The notes: generated by a model not told the origin, from the letters alone. Counted from the stretch's first letter, positions 43,501 to 50,825 are shown. The stretch: 64,000 nucleotides of DNA from Cryptosporangium arvum DSM 44712 (GCF_000585375.1 NZ_KK073874.1:4929251-4993250); one strand, 5' to 3'. Made by a program: numbers and translations.

Positions 43501-44234
43501 ACGCCCAGCTGAGCCTGTACGAGCTCGGCCACCTGCGCCGCCTGGACTTCGGCGGGCGCTGGGGCGTGGTGCTGGGCGCGGACGGGCTGCGCTTCGCCGG
43601 CCTCGAGGAGCTGTTCACGACCTGGGTGCGGTACGTGTACCTGGTCGTGGCGATGGAGAACGCGCTCGTCAACGACTACGGGTTCGCCGGGACCGCGGCC
43701 ACCGCCGGGCCGCCGCCCTCCGAGCTGACGCCGTTCAAGCTGCAGTTCCTCCTGGAGGCCCACCGCCGGTTCCGGGTGAGTTACCTCGCCGGGCTGGTCG
43801 GTGAGGATCTGACCGCGCTCTGGCGGATGACCGTGGGGTTCTGCGCGCCGGACCGGGACGTGCGTGCGCTGCGCGGCGTCGAGCCGGTGCCCGACGCCGG
43901 GGCGTCCGTGCGGGACCTGCTCACCAGCGGGGCCGACCGGGCCCGTGTGGTGGAGGTGGTGCAGGGGTACGCGGCCGCGGACCAGGCCGTGCTCCACGCG
44001 GTGAAGGGCGCGTTACGCGACGGGATCCGCGCGTTCGAGGAGTGCGAGGCCACGGTGGTCGAACGGGCCGGTGGCCGGCTGCTCGCGGCGATCGAGGCGG
44101 TGCTCGACGCGGTCGAGGACTACCACCGGCGGCTGGACACCATGGTCGGAGCCCACGGCTTCACGCCGGCCGCCGACCCGCCGATCCCCCCGGATCGCGG
44201 TGTCCCCGGCCACGGCACGCCGCGGGCCCACTGA
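40512..44234 (+). CDS. FHA - IDO/PrnB-like heme domain - FAD/NADPH reductase - cytochrome b5 multidomain protein
   Basis: 1240 residues. FHA domain, 1-100: GR at 28-29, SRRH at 44-47, N66-G-T. A linker with DETRIGAGMT follows. Residues about 135-510 resemble the IDO/TDO superfamily, nearest PrnB: SYIDLFFYNWKL, LERLHHVTRTIYPQIDPNP, VGQQSLALRAQMP and LHRIKAYGFLEVAFKVG, with His471 a candidate proximal heme ligand. Residues about 523-900 form a CPR/FNR-type reductase: YQPGDRLGVLPEN, RLYSIAS (698-704, FAD), GSGVAP (783-788, NADPH), YVCGSAGF (884). No flavodoxin domain is present. Residues about 925-1000 are cytochrome b5-like: GGKVYDVSEFIHLHVGG and H990; His966 and His990 are 24 apart as in microsomal b5. 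A helical C-terminus ends it. Electrons could pass NADPH-FAD-b5-heme within one chain. The substrate is unknown; the IDO/PrnB call is the least certain. Confidence 0.78.
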   Translation: MTRLRLVFTNRRTGAVAEHTGELPLSVGRDATRSDVAIDDRSVSRRHARFELDGDDLVVTDLDSSNGTFVNGGWIRRHVLRTGDRLGIGASTVEWTLVVEPEPLSDETRIGAGMTMIAPFLPPAPGRRVSPARRVVEAAEAYNREQGHELDGFLSLEYGFLPVEPPLRALPESHRAWDDLVDRLPALYASLELRAEFDRLPVLDADALPDKYLLRASVLLGVFAHAYQYVRTEPPPALPPSILLPWRQVSRRLGKDVPSVSYIDLFFYNWKLREDTGPRRLANLELLVPAWRNRAEEVFYLVTTEFAMELTPVLDAMLRAQDAVLAEDATALEPALLTMLERLHHVTRTIYPQIDPNPRSESHLDLVLWAKTVGTSGVPIFDGAPSPAGTAQPQIHALDAFFGRASYSSTVGQQSLALRAQMPRHWRELVEALGAVSVRDFVERPGNTALRGLYAAVLDAYLGDRGWMGLHRIKAYGFLEVAFKVGRSVTTGAKFTGLFRDKTWEAIDRELAEVRDERWPAGNQQVYFGRVRRGTTTTDPGSAAWTTHLRLDVAGQGIRYQPGDRLGVLPENDDALVRATLRALRATGDELVQLPAEWREAVRFRAGYEDGTEVLPLATLLTFGRIRPVGRTNAKRLLALSGAGALARIVAARMEDQWELWDVLDLVRTAGYDVTRLWSAGAGEAENIGRIVPPEVFRLYSIASAADGPAESIDLVVGGLTYTSPHTTVSYERRRTGSASHFLRRMSSDVRYREKRLSLTIVPTPRFRLPADPATPVVMFAAGSGVAPFHGFARARAAGPGPNWLFLGLRRPDDFVHPEDFARLAADGRLELRAAFSQADNALRYDVGTGAFVVGDGTRQRVDRLMTAEADALRAAVDGDAHLYVCGSAGFAGSVLDTLRELGVDVRQLIARGRLGLDIFTTYRGHAQQGARYDISALIEHNTAEAGFWMGVGGKVYDVSEFIHLHVGGPQIIQHYVGMDATSAYRGVLHDQNSEVDAQLSLYELGHLRRLDFGGRWGVVLGADGLRFAGLEELFTTWVRYVYLVVAMENALVNDYGFAGTAATAGPPPSELTPFKLQFLLEAHRRFRVSYLAGLVGEDLTALWRMTVGFCAPDRDVRALRGVEPVPDAGASVRDLLTSGADRARVVEVVQGYAAADQAVLHAVKGALRDGIRAFEECEATVVERAGGRLLAAIEAVLDAVEDYHRRLDTMVGAHGFTPAADPPIPPDRGVPGHGTPRAH

Positions 44235-44237
44235 GGC

Positions 44238-44333
44238 TCAGTCGTCCAGACAGGCCAGATCTTCCGGGTCCACGTAGGCGCCGTCGTCGGCGATGTCCTC
44301 GGGGTCGGGGCGCCACGCGGGCGGAGTGATCAT
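44238..44333 (-). CDS. 31-residue acidic peptide
   Basis: The minus strand carries AAGGAG four bases before an ATG and 31 codons: it begins MITPPAWRPDPEDIADD and ends PEDLACLDD, rich in Asp/Glu/Pro with a single Cys near the C-terminus. Third positions are almost all G/C, as in genes here. It ends 4 bp after the FHA-fusion stop on the other strand and is divergent from nsrR, sharing its promoter region and operator. No family is recognised; a modified-peptide precursor or a small regulatory protein are both possible. Confidence 0.6.
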   Translation of the reverse strand: MITPPAWRPDPEDIADDGAYVDPEDLACLDD

Positions 44334-44409
44334 CGTGCTCCTTCTCGTCGAACGGCCTCTGCTTTGTACCCTCCCCGCGCGAACTCACACCGAGTGACCC
44401 TCACCATAA

Positions 44410-44432
44410 AAGGGGAATCTCAGAGTCCTGTT
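44410..44432. promoter_or_regulatory. NsrR-like operator
   Basis: An 11-1-11 imperfect palindrome: AAGGGGAATCT, a central C, then AGAGTCCTGTT. Seven of eleven pairs are complementary, including the inner TCT/AGA. This spacing is the form of known NsrR sites, and it lies 17 bp before the nsrR start. It is also within the shared region for the divergent 31-residue peptide gene. Confidence 0.6.
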
Positions 44433-44448
44433 TGACTACTGTCGAGTC

Positions 44449-44868
44449 GTGCGCCTCAACCGCTCCACCGACATCGGCCTGCGTGTCCTGATGCTCGGCG
44501 CCGCCCGTGACCGGCTGCTGACCATCGACGAACTGGCCGAATCCCTCGACGTACCGCGCCACCACCTGGCCAAGGTGGTCCAGCGCCTGCAGCACCTGGA
44601 GCTGCTGGAGACCGTGCGCGGCCGCAGCGGCGGGGTCCGGCTCGCCGCCGCGGCCCGCTCGGCGTCGGTCGGTGGCATCGTGCGCGAGCTGGAGGGCGAG
44701 ACGGAGGTCGTCGACTGCGACGGCTGTCCGCTCAACTCCGGCTGCCGGCTGCGCCGGGCGCTGCGAGCCGCGCAGGAGGCGTTCTACGTCAGCCTCGACC
44801 CGATCACGGTCGAGGAACTCACCGGGCCACCGACCGAGCAGATCCTGCTCGCGCTCGGCCGGGCCTGA
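44449..44868 (+). CDS. nsrR: Rrf2-family iron-sulfur repressor NsrR
   Basis: 139 residues with an Rrf2 winged helix (RSTDIGLRVLMLGAARDRLLTIDELAESLDVPRHHLAKVVQRLQ, by position 5-48), wing LETVRGRSGGVRLA and a C-terminal cluster-binding loop VDCDGCPLNSGC. NsrR binds an iron-sulfur cluster that reacts with nitric oxide, releasing DNA and derepressing NO-detoxification genes. The Cys spacing here is C-x2-C-x5-C, tighter at the first pair than the spacing I associate with IscR-type members. Context is decisive: the NO dioxygenase gene follows 18 bp later and an NsrR-like palindrome precedes. The GTG has no clear Shine-Dalgarno, so the transcript may be leaderless. Confidence 0.88.
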   Translation: MRLNRSTDIGLRVLMLGAARDRLLTIDELAESLDVPRHHLAKVVQRLQHLELLETVRGRSGGVRLAAAARSASVGGIVRELEGETEVVDCDGCPLNSGCRLRRALRAAQEAFYVSLDPITVEELTGPPTEQILLALGRA

Positions 44869-44886
44869 ATCCCACCGGGAGGATCC

Positions 44887-46077
44887 ATGCTCTCCGCTGC
44901 CAGCGCCCCGATCGTCGAGGCGACGCTGCCGATCGTCGGCGCGCACCTCGGCGCGATCTCCGGTGTCTTCTACGACACCATGCTGGCCGAGAACCCCGAG
45001 CTGCGGAATCTGTTCAGCCGCAGCGCCCAGGCGACCGGCGAGCAGAAGAACGCGCTCGCCGGGGCGGTCGCGGCCTACGCGGCCCACCTGACCGGCACCG
45101 GCCCCGACGCGCGGGTGTTCGACCACCTCGTCGAGCGGATCGCCCAGCGGCACTGCGCGCTCGGCATCCGCGCCGAGCAGTACACGCTGGTCGGGCGGTA
45201 CCTGCTCGGCGCCGTCCACACCGTGCTGGGCGACGCGGTGACGCCGGAGATCGCCGCGGCCTGGGACGAGGTCTACTGGCTGTTCGCGACCCGGCTGATC
45301 GGCCGCGAGGCACGTCTCTACGCCCGGGCCGACGTCGACACCGGGTCACCGTGGCAGGAGTACACGGTCGTCACCACGGTCGCCGAGGCCCACGACACGG
45401 TCTCGTTCGTGCTGGCGCGCTCCGACGGCGCACCGGCCCCGGCGTTCCGCCCCGGTCAGTACGTCACGGTCGCGGCCGACCTGCCCGACGGCACCCGTCA
45501 GCTGCGTCAGTATTCGCTCTCGCAGGCGCCCGGGCACACGCTGCGCATCACGGTCCGCCACGTCCCCGGCGGCGCCGTGTCCGGCTACCTGCACGAGCAC
45601 GTGTCGGCCGGCGACACCCTGCGGCTGAGCCGCCCGTTCGGCGACCTCGTCCTGCGCGACGACGACTCGCCGCTGGTGCTGGTCAGCGCGGGCGTCGGAA
45701 TCACGCCGATGGCCTCGATGCTCGACCACGTGGCCCGCAGCCGGCCGTCGCGCGAGGTCGTCGCGGTACACGCCGACCGCAGCCCGGACCGGCACGCGCT
45801 GCGTACCGAGCTGGCCGCGTCCGGCGCCCGGCTGCGCTCGTTCCGGAGCCTGACCTGGTACGAGGAGTCCGGTGTCCCGGGAGCCCGGACGGGGCTCGTC
45901 GACCCCGACGCCATCCCGGTGCCCGACGACGCCGAGGTGTACCTGTGCGGGCCGGTGCCGTTCATGGCCGCGGTGCGGGCGGGGCTGCGCAGCCGCGGCG
46001 TCTCCGAGGACCGCATCCGGTACGAGGTGTTCGGCTCCGAGCAGTGGAACACCACGCCGCGCGCGGTGCCGGCCTGA
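44887..46077 (+). CDS. hmp: Flavohemoglobin / nitric oxide dioxygenase
   Basis: 396 residues. The N-terminal globin (1-138) has the proximal His in LVERIAQRHCALGI and the distal region ISGVFYDTML. The FAD domain (about 150-255) has FRPGQYVTVAAD and RQYSLSQAP. The NAD domain has LVSAGVGITPMASML and VYLCGPVPFMAAV. Length and order are those of Hmp, which turns NO plus O2 into nitrate with NAD(P)H. GGGAGG precedes the ATG. It is the second gene of the nsrR-hmp operon, which ends at a strong hairpin shared with the convergent TPR gene. Confidence 0.93.
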   Translation: MLSAASAPIVEATLPIVGAHLGAISGVFYDTMLAENPELRNLFSRSAQATGEQKNALAGAVAAYAAHLTGTGPDARVFDHLVERIAQRHCALGIRAEQYTLVGRYLLGAVHTVLGDAVTPEIAAAWDEVYWLFATRLIGREARLYARADVDTGSPWQEYTVVTTVAEAHDTVSFVLARSDGAPAPAFRPGQYVTVAADLPDGTRQLRQYSLSQAPGHTLRITVRHVPGGAVSGYLHEHVSAGDTLRLSRPFGDLVLRDDDSPLVLVSAGVGITPMASMLDHVARSRPSREVVAVHADRSPDRHALRTELAASGARLRSFRSLTWYEESGVPGARTGLVDPDAIPVPDDAEVYLCGPVPFMAAVRAGLRSRGVSEDRIRYEVFGSEQWNTTPRAVPA

Positions 46078-46080
46078 ACC

Positions 46081-46115
46081 CGCGCGGGGCGGCCCCCCTC
46101 CGGCCGCCCCGCGCG
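46081..46115. terminator. Bidirectional hairpin between convergent genes
   Basis: CGCGCGGGGCGGCC (46081-46094) is perfectly complementary to 46102-46115 with a 7-nt loop. It sits between the hmp stop and the convergent TPR gene stop and would serve both. Confidence 0.8.
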
Positions 46116-46123
46116 ACTCCGGC

Positions 46124-47062
46124 TCAGGCCACCAGCGCGTCCAACCGGGTCGTCTCCACGGCGCGGGCGGACAGCTCGTCGCGGAGCTCACGCAGCTCGG
46201 TGACGATGCGGGTGCTCGCGACCCGGTCCGCCGCGAGGCCGAGCGCGGTCTCCCCGAGCCGGACCGCGCCCTCGGCGTCGCCCGCCGCCAGGCGGACCCG
46301 GGCGAGCCGCACGGTGTAGAGCGACAGGTTGCGGGTCATGCCGTCGCGCTGCTGCCCGCAGGCCCGGTCGAGCAGGGCCGACGCCCGGGCCAGACGGCCG
46401 AGGTCGTTCTCGCACATGCCCTCGTTCCCGGCCAGTTCGGCGTCGTCGAGGAACCGCGTCCACTCGGGTGCGGACCCGGCGGTGTCGCCCCGCGCCTCGA
46501 ACGCCGTCCAGGCGCGGTCCATCGCCGCGCGCATCCCGGCCGGGTCGCCCAGCTTGGCGTACGCCCGGGCCTGACGCATCGCGGCGACGGCCGCGAGCAG
46601 CGGGTGCGGGCGGCGGAGCAGCAGGTGCTCGGCCGCCTGGGCCAGCGCCAGCGCGTCCCGGGGCCGGTCGGTCGCGACGCCCTGCATGCTCATGCTGACC
46701 AACGCGTGGAACTCCAGCCAGGGGTCGTCGGCGATCCGCGCGAGGGTCAGCGCCTCGGTGTAGGACCGGCGGGCCTGCGGGTGGCGGCCGGCGTCGAAGG
46801 CCAGCCAGCCGGCGCACATGCCCAGCTCGCCGACGGCGGAGTGCAGCCGTGGCCCGACCTGGCCGCTGTAGGTGCCGAAGCGCAGCAGCTGGTGTGCTTC
46901 CCGCACCCGCGTCTCGGCCCGGTCCCAGAGCGTGTCGCCGCCGACGTCGTAGTCGAGGTCGTAGAGCTCGCCGGCGAGCGCGACGATACGCCGCACCTGC
47001 GCGTCGCCGATCCGGGCGGGACGCGGTCGCGCGGTCGGCGCCAGGTGCTGCGGGCGGGCCAT
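46124..47062 (-). CDS. TPR protein related to the sensory half of XRE-TPR regulators, lacking an HTH
   Basis: About 312 residues of helical TPR-like repeats: LYDLDYDVGGDTLWDRAE, LHSAVGELGMCAGWLAFDAGRHPQARRSYTEALTLAR, DDAELAGNEGMCENDLGR. The same segments occur in the C-terminal half of the 630-residue XRE protein three genes away, so this is a paralogue without DNA-binding domains. In streptomycetes such TPR parts bind signalling partners. The start is uncertain: ATG 47062 leaves a short basic N-terminus, and one at 47095 is possible. It may be a truncated duplicate or a modulator of the XRE paralogue. Confidence 0.65.
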   Translation of the reverse strand: MARPQHLAPTARPRPARIGDAQVRRIVALAGELYDLDYDVGGDTLWDRAETRVREAHQLLRFGTYSGQVGPRLHSAVGELGMCAGWLAFDAGRHPQARRSYTEALTLARIADDPWLEFHALVSMSMQGVATDRPRDALALAQAAEHLLLRRPHPLLAAVAAMRQARAYAKLGDPAGMRAAMDRAWTAFEARGDTAGSAPEWTRFLDDAELAGNEGMCENDLGRLARASALLDRACGQQRDGMTRNLSLYTVRLARVRLAAGDAEGAVRLGETALGLAADRVASTRIVTELRELRDELSARAVETTRLDALVA

Positions 47063-47162
47063 GCCCCGATGGTGGGACCCGGCCGGCGTCCGCATCCAGG
47101 GGCGGGGAACACGGCGGTGGCCGGGGCACCCGGCTCAACGGCCGGGACGCCGTGCGCCGGCG

Positions 47163-48104
47163 TCACGCGAACCGAACAACCAGCAGCTCCCGGGTCGCCC
47201 GGGCCCAGGCCGGGTGGTAGCCCGGATCGCGGGCCCCGATCGCGGACACGGCCCGGGTCAGCCGTGCCCGCACCCGGGCCGAGTCGGGCAGCCCCCCGGC
47301 GACGACGCCGTCGACCAGGCCGCGCGCCTCGTCCAGCTCCCCCCGCGCGGCGACCAGGCCGGCCAGCAGCCCCTGGTACAACGTCGCGTTGCGGCGCTGC
47401 GCGGCGGGCACCCCGGCGACGGCCTCCCGGGCCGCCCGCTCGGCGCCGGGCCGGTCCCCCAGCGCGGCGAGCGCCTTCGCCCGGTGGCACGCCAGGTCGG
47501 CCGGGCCCCAGAACCGCAGCCAGCTCTCCTCCGCGTCACCGCGGGCGGCGCCGAGCGCGCTCTCGGCCGCGCCCAGCGCCACCCGGGTGCCCTCGCCGTC
47601 GCGGCGGTGGCCGTGGCCGAGCGCGGCCCGGGCGGACAGCAGCGAGGCCAGGTGCGCCGGCGCGTCCGGACGCACCCTCCGCGCCGCCCGGGCCTGGCGC
47701 ACCGCGGCCACCCCGTCGCCGGTGTCGGCGGCGGCCAGCGCCATCGACGCCCGGGCCCGGGCCGCGGTCGCCCGGTCGTGGTGGCGCACGGCCAGGACGA
47801 GCGCGACGTCCCACCGGCGCAGCGCGAGCGCGGGCAGGCCGGCGTCGAACGCGGTCCAGGCCGCGTTCTCGGCCGCGGCGCCGGCGAGACGCCCGAACGC
47901 CGGGTCGGCGTCCGCACGGCCGCACAGCGCGGCGGCCAGCTCCCGGCTGGTGCCGACCAGCCCGGCCGAGCCGTGCCGCTCGTCGACCGCCTCGAGCCTC
48001 TCGACCCGGGCACGCAACGCCGTACCGCCGCACGGGGCGCGGCCAGGCAGCACCGGCGACGCGGCGAGACCGGCCAGTGCCAGCAGGAATTGTGCGCGCA
48101 GCAT
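47163..48104 (-). CDS. TPR-like helical protein with signal-like N-terminus
   Basis: 313 residues. The first 20 (MLRAQFLLALAGLAASPVLP) look like a short signal or anchor. The rest is Ala/Arg-rich helical repeats (NAAWTAFDAGLPALALRRWDVAL, ARASMALAAADTGDGVAAVRQARAARR, RNATLYQGLLAGLVAARGELDEARGL) with TPR spacing. It is distantly related to the flanking TPR genes. No DNA-binding domain is present. Function is unknown; linkage suggests the same regulatory system. Confidence 0.6.
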   Translation of the reverse strand: MLRAQFLLALAGLAASPVLPGRAPCGGTALRARVERLEAVDERHGSAGLVGTSRELAAALCGRADADPAFGRLAGAAAENAAWTAFDAGLPALALRRWDVALVLAVRHHDRATAARARASMALAAADTGDGVAAVRQARAARRVRPDAPAHLASLLSARAALGHGHRRDGEGTRVALGAAESALGAARGDAEESWLRFWGPADLACHRAKALAALGDRPGAERAAREAVAGVPAAQRRNATLYQGLLAGLVAARGELDEARGLVDGVVAGGLPDSARVRARLTRAVSAIGARDPGYHPAWARATRELLVVRFA

Positions 48105-48176
48105 CCGATCTCACTCCCGTCGGCGTGCGCCCCCGGTCGGGATGGATGACCCGACTTCACTGTAATGGCCCACGGG

Positions 48177-50069
48177 CTAGGAAGCCTGTTGTGCGCTCAT
48201 CGCCTGACTCATGATGCATCGGAACTGGCTCTCGAACCGGTCCGACACGGCGCGGCGCAGCCGTCCGGAGAGGTCCGCACGCAGATCGGCCAGTTCCTCG
48301 ACCACCCGGGCGCTCAGCACCGACGCCTCGCACATCAACGTCGCCGCGTCGGCGCCGGCCTCCTCGGCGTCGGCCAGGTCGCCGCACGCGAGGTGGGCGG
48401 CGCCGACCCGCACCGCGTAGAGGGCCCGGTTGCGGTCGCTGGCCCGCACGCCCCCCGACGCACGGCGCAGCAGCGGCCGGGCGTCGCGGGCCCGGCCGAG
48501 GTCGAGCAGGCAGGTGCCCTCCATGCCGTCGAGCTCGTTCTCGTCGAGGTGTGCGAGCCACTCGGGCGTCGGCGCGTGGTCGGTGTGCCGCCGCCCCACC
48601 GCGGTCCGGGCCCGGTCGAGGGCCAGCCGGCTGCGGCGCTCCTCGCCGAGCATCGCGTGGGCGCGCGCCTCCCGCAGCGCGATCAGCGCGGTGCGGTCGG
48701 CGAACGCGCCGGGGTCGGCCCGGCGGGCGGCGGCCGCGGTGCCCAGGCCGAGCTGCGGGCTGTGCTGGGTGGTCTCCAGGTAGCTCAGGTCGGTCAGCGC
48801 GTGCGCCTCCAGCGGGGCCGAGCCCAGCGTGCGTGCGGTCGTCAGTGCTTCGGTGAACCAGTGCCGCGCGGTCTCCAGCCGCCGGGCGTCGAACGCGGTC
48901 CAGCCCGCGCACATGCTCAGGTCCCCGGCGGCCAGGCGCAGCGCCGTCTCGACCGGGCGCGGCAGGCTCTCCTCGGCCAGCCGCCGCTCGAGCACCGCCA
49001 GCAGCACCTCGGCCTCGCGGTGGGCCACGTCGCCGCCGACGTCGTAGTCCAGCCGGTAGAGCCGGGCGATCGACCGGCGCACGCCGTCGGCCAGCTCGTC
49101 GGGGGGCAGCGTGGCCAGCAGCTGGGAGTCGGGGGGTTCCACCGGGCGCCCCGGCGGCACGGCCGGCGGTCCGGCCACCTCTCCGTGGCGCAGCACCAGG
49201 CCGGACGGGATCCGTAGCCCGCCCACGAACTGCGCCAGCAGCGCCGGCGTCGGCGCGAGCCGCCCGTTCTCCAGCCGCGAGATCGTGCCCTGGGAGACGC
49301 CGACCAGCTGCGCCAGCGCGCGCTGCGTCGAGATCTCCGTGCCGGCCCGGTAGAGCCGGGACACCGCGCCGAGGTCGTGGCTCACCAGCGCCTCGCGCAT
49401 CGGCGGGGCCCACCAGAACACGAACGGCTTCGACACGGCCACCGGCGCGGTGCGCCCGGGGATCCGGGGCTCGTCGCCGGGGATCAGGTCCCACAGCGCC
49501 AGCCACGCCGCCCGGTCGACGTCGTCGAGGAACGTGTCGGAGAGCAGATCGACGAGCATGTCGCGGCGGAACGGGCGCCGGCCGGTCAGCGCCTGGCTCA
49601 GCGTGCTCACCGGATACCCGAGGCGTGCCGCCCGCCCGCGCAGCGTCACGCCTTCGAGCTCGACGAGCGCGCGCAGGTGCTGGGCGTACGTGGCCCGGCG
49701 GGCGTCGGCGGCCGGCAGCGTGCGCAGGAGCTGGCGGACCTTGGTCTGCAACCGGCGCGCCTCCGCGTCGACCGGTGCCGGCCGCAGCCCGGCGCGGGCC
49801 CGTTCCCAGCGCGACCGCCAGAGCGGCAGGTCCTTGGGCGGCGCACCGCAGGCCCGGACGAACGCCGCGGTCACCTCCCAGGTGGGCAGGTGGTGTCCGG
49901 CCGCGGCCTCGGACAGCCGGGAGGGCGCGTAGTGGGCGCGGGCGGCGATCGTCCGGTAGGTCGGCGCACCGGCACCGGCGCGCAGCCGGCGCAACGCACC
50001 GGCGAAGCCGGCCAGCGCACCGTTCTCGGACGGAATCGGATTCTCCGGTCGGGGCACGGCGTCACCCAC
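48177..50069 (-). CDS. XRE-family regulator with three HTH domains and a TPR sensor
   Basis: 630 residues. Three helix-turn-helix units precede the TPR part: residues about 20-95 (TYRTIAARAHYAPSRLSEAAAG), about 130-195 (TLRGRAARLGYPVSTLSQALTG) and about 225-300 (STQRALAQLVGVSQGTISRLENG, the most canonical). The C-terminal half (about 330-600) is the TPR-like sensor with YRLDYDVGGD and LRLAAGDLSMCAGWTAFDARRLETARHWFTEALTTAR. Most actinomycete relatives have a single N-terminal HTH. The GTG start is at 50069. A long intergenic region with a palindrome separates it from the peptide-LLM operon, its probable target. Confidence 0.75.
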   Translation of the reverse strand: MGDAVPRPENPIPSENGALAGFAGALRRLRAGAGAPTYRTIAARAHYAPSRLSEAAAGHHLPTWEVTAAFVRACGAPPKDLPLWRSRWERARAGLRPAPVDAEARRLQTKVRQLLRTLPAADARRATYAQHLRALVELEGVTLRGRAARLGYPVSTLSQALTGRRPFRRDMLVDLLSDTFLDDVDRAAWLALWDLIPGDEPRIPGRTAPVAVSKPFVFWWAPPMREALVSHDLGAVSRLYRAGTEISTQRALAQLVGVSQGTISRLENGRLAPTPALLAQFVGGLRIPSGLVLRHGEVAGPPAVPPGRPVEPPDSQLLATLPPDELADGVRRSIARLYRLDYDVGGDVAHREAEVLLAVLERRLAEESLPRPVETALRLAAGDLSMCAGWTAFDARRLETARHWFTEALTTARTLGSAPLEAHALTDLSYLETTQHSPQLGLGTAAAARRADPGAFADRTALIALREARAHAMLGEERRSRLALDRARTAVGRRHTDHAPTPEWLAHLDENELDGMEGTCLLDLGRARDARPLLRRASGGVRASDRNRALYAVRVGAAHLACGDLADAEEAGADAATLMCEASVLSARVVEELADLRADLSGRLRRAVSDRFESQFRCIMSQAMSAQQAS

Positions 50070-50654
50070 TGCAAACAGTCACGAGTGCTCCAGCATTGTG
50101 GTCCGGACGAACAATTGACGAGGCGCCTGCGGTGATTTTCGCGAACTCGTCCCAGTGCTCGCCACTCCCCACGGCCGCACCACCCGATCGGACGCAATTG
50201 CGGTACGTCGAACAATCGCCGTCCGGCGGCCGGGTCACCGCTGGTCGGGAACGCGACGCCGACGGAGAGGGCGGACGCGCAGGTCGGATGGGCACCGTCC
50301 GGTGGTCACCGGGTGATGCGCCACGCATCAGGACGGCGCGCTGCCATCCGGATCAATCCGGGCCACATTTCCCGCCGCCGACCGGTGAATGCGCCTAACA
50401 CAAATGGGTATACGCGCGGTCGGTGTAATGCCGAAAGCGATTCCGCGACGACGATTCGGCGCACGTCATCGGGCGGTCGGGCCATTTCCCCGGCGCGTCA
50501 CCGGTGCCTCCCGACGCACCTCGGGAAACACTCACAGGCATTATTTGGACAAATACCCCCCGGACCGCGGGCCGCCCGTGATCCACTGCACCCGGCCCCC
50601 GTGCACCCGGCCCCTGTGCACCCACGGCCAGCGACGACCGATGAGGAGGCGACA
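50070..50654. other. 585-bp divergent intergenic region
   Basis: It separates the XRE regulator from the peptide-LLM operon. It contains AT-richer stretches unusual here (around 50090-50160 and 50390-50560), a perfect palindrome at 50542-50555 and, just before the peptide gene, a short tandem (CCCGTGCACCCGGCCCCTGTGC). No additional gene is supported. Confidence 0.5.
50542..50555. promoter_or_regulatory. Perfect 14-bp palindrome, candidate operator
   Basis: TATTTGGACAAATA is a perfect 6-2-6 inverted repeat in an AT-rich patch, 99 bp before the 56-codon peptide gene. In a genome of this composition such a site is unlikely by chance, so it probably binds a regulator; the divergent XRE-TPR protein is the nearest candidate. 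Confidence 0.55.
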
Positions 50655-50825
50655 GTGACCAGCACCGACACGATCAACCATCCACATGGTCCGGACCGGG
50701 ACGACCACCGTGGACACAACGGCCGCGAGCGCCCGTCCGCTCCGCCCGAGCCCGACGAACCGCCGGGTCCGGGGCCGATCACACCGGAGAAGGCGCCGGA
50801 CCCGCTGACCGAGAGCCGCCAGTGA
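50655..50825 (+). CDS. 56-residue hydrophilic Pro-rich peptide
   Basis: The GTG start has GAGGAGG five bases upstream. The peptide begins MTSTDTINHPHGPDRDD, has RPSAPPEPDEPPGPGP in its middle and ends DPLTESRQ; it has no hydrophobic segment and no Cys. The stop overlaps the GTG of the LLM gene (GTGA), and the LLM gene lacks its own Shine-Dalgarno, so the two are coupled. It could be a short leader, a scaffold or a modified-peptide precursor. No family is recognised. Confidence 0.6.
   Translation: MTSTDTINHPHGPDRDDHRGHNGRERPSAPPEPDEPPGPGPITPEKAPDPLTESRQ

Noticed and set aside
41223-43997. Very long open frame opposite the FHA-heme-reductase gene
   Set aside because: It is the shadow of third-position GC bias of the plus-strand gene, with His/Arg/Val-rich content and no domain.
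44161-44388. Longer 75-residue minus-strand frame overlapping the 31-residue peptide
   Set aside because: It is in another frame, has no ribosome-binding site and is Arg-rich shadow sequence; the shorter frame has the good Shine-Dalgarno.
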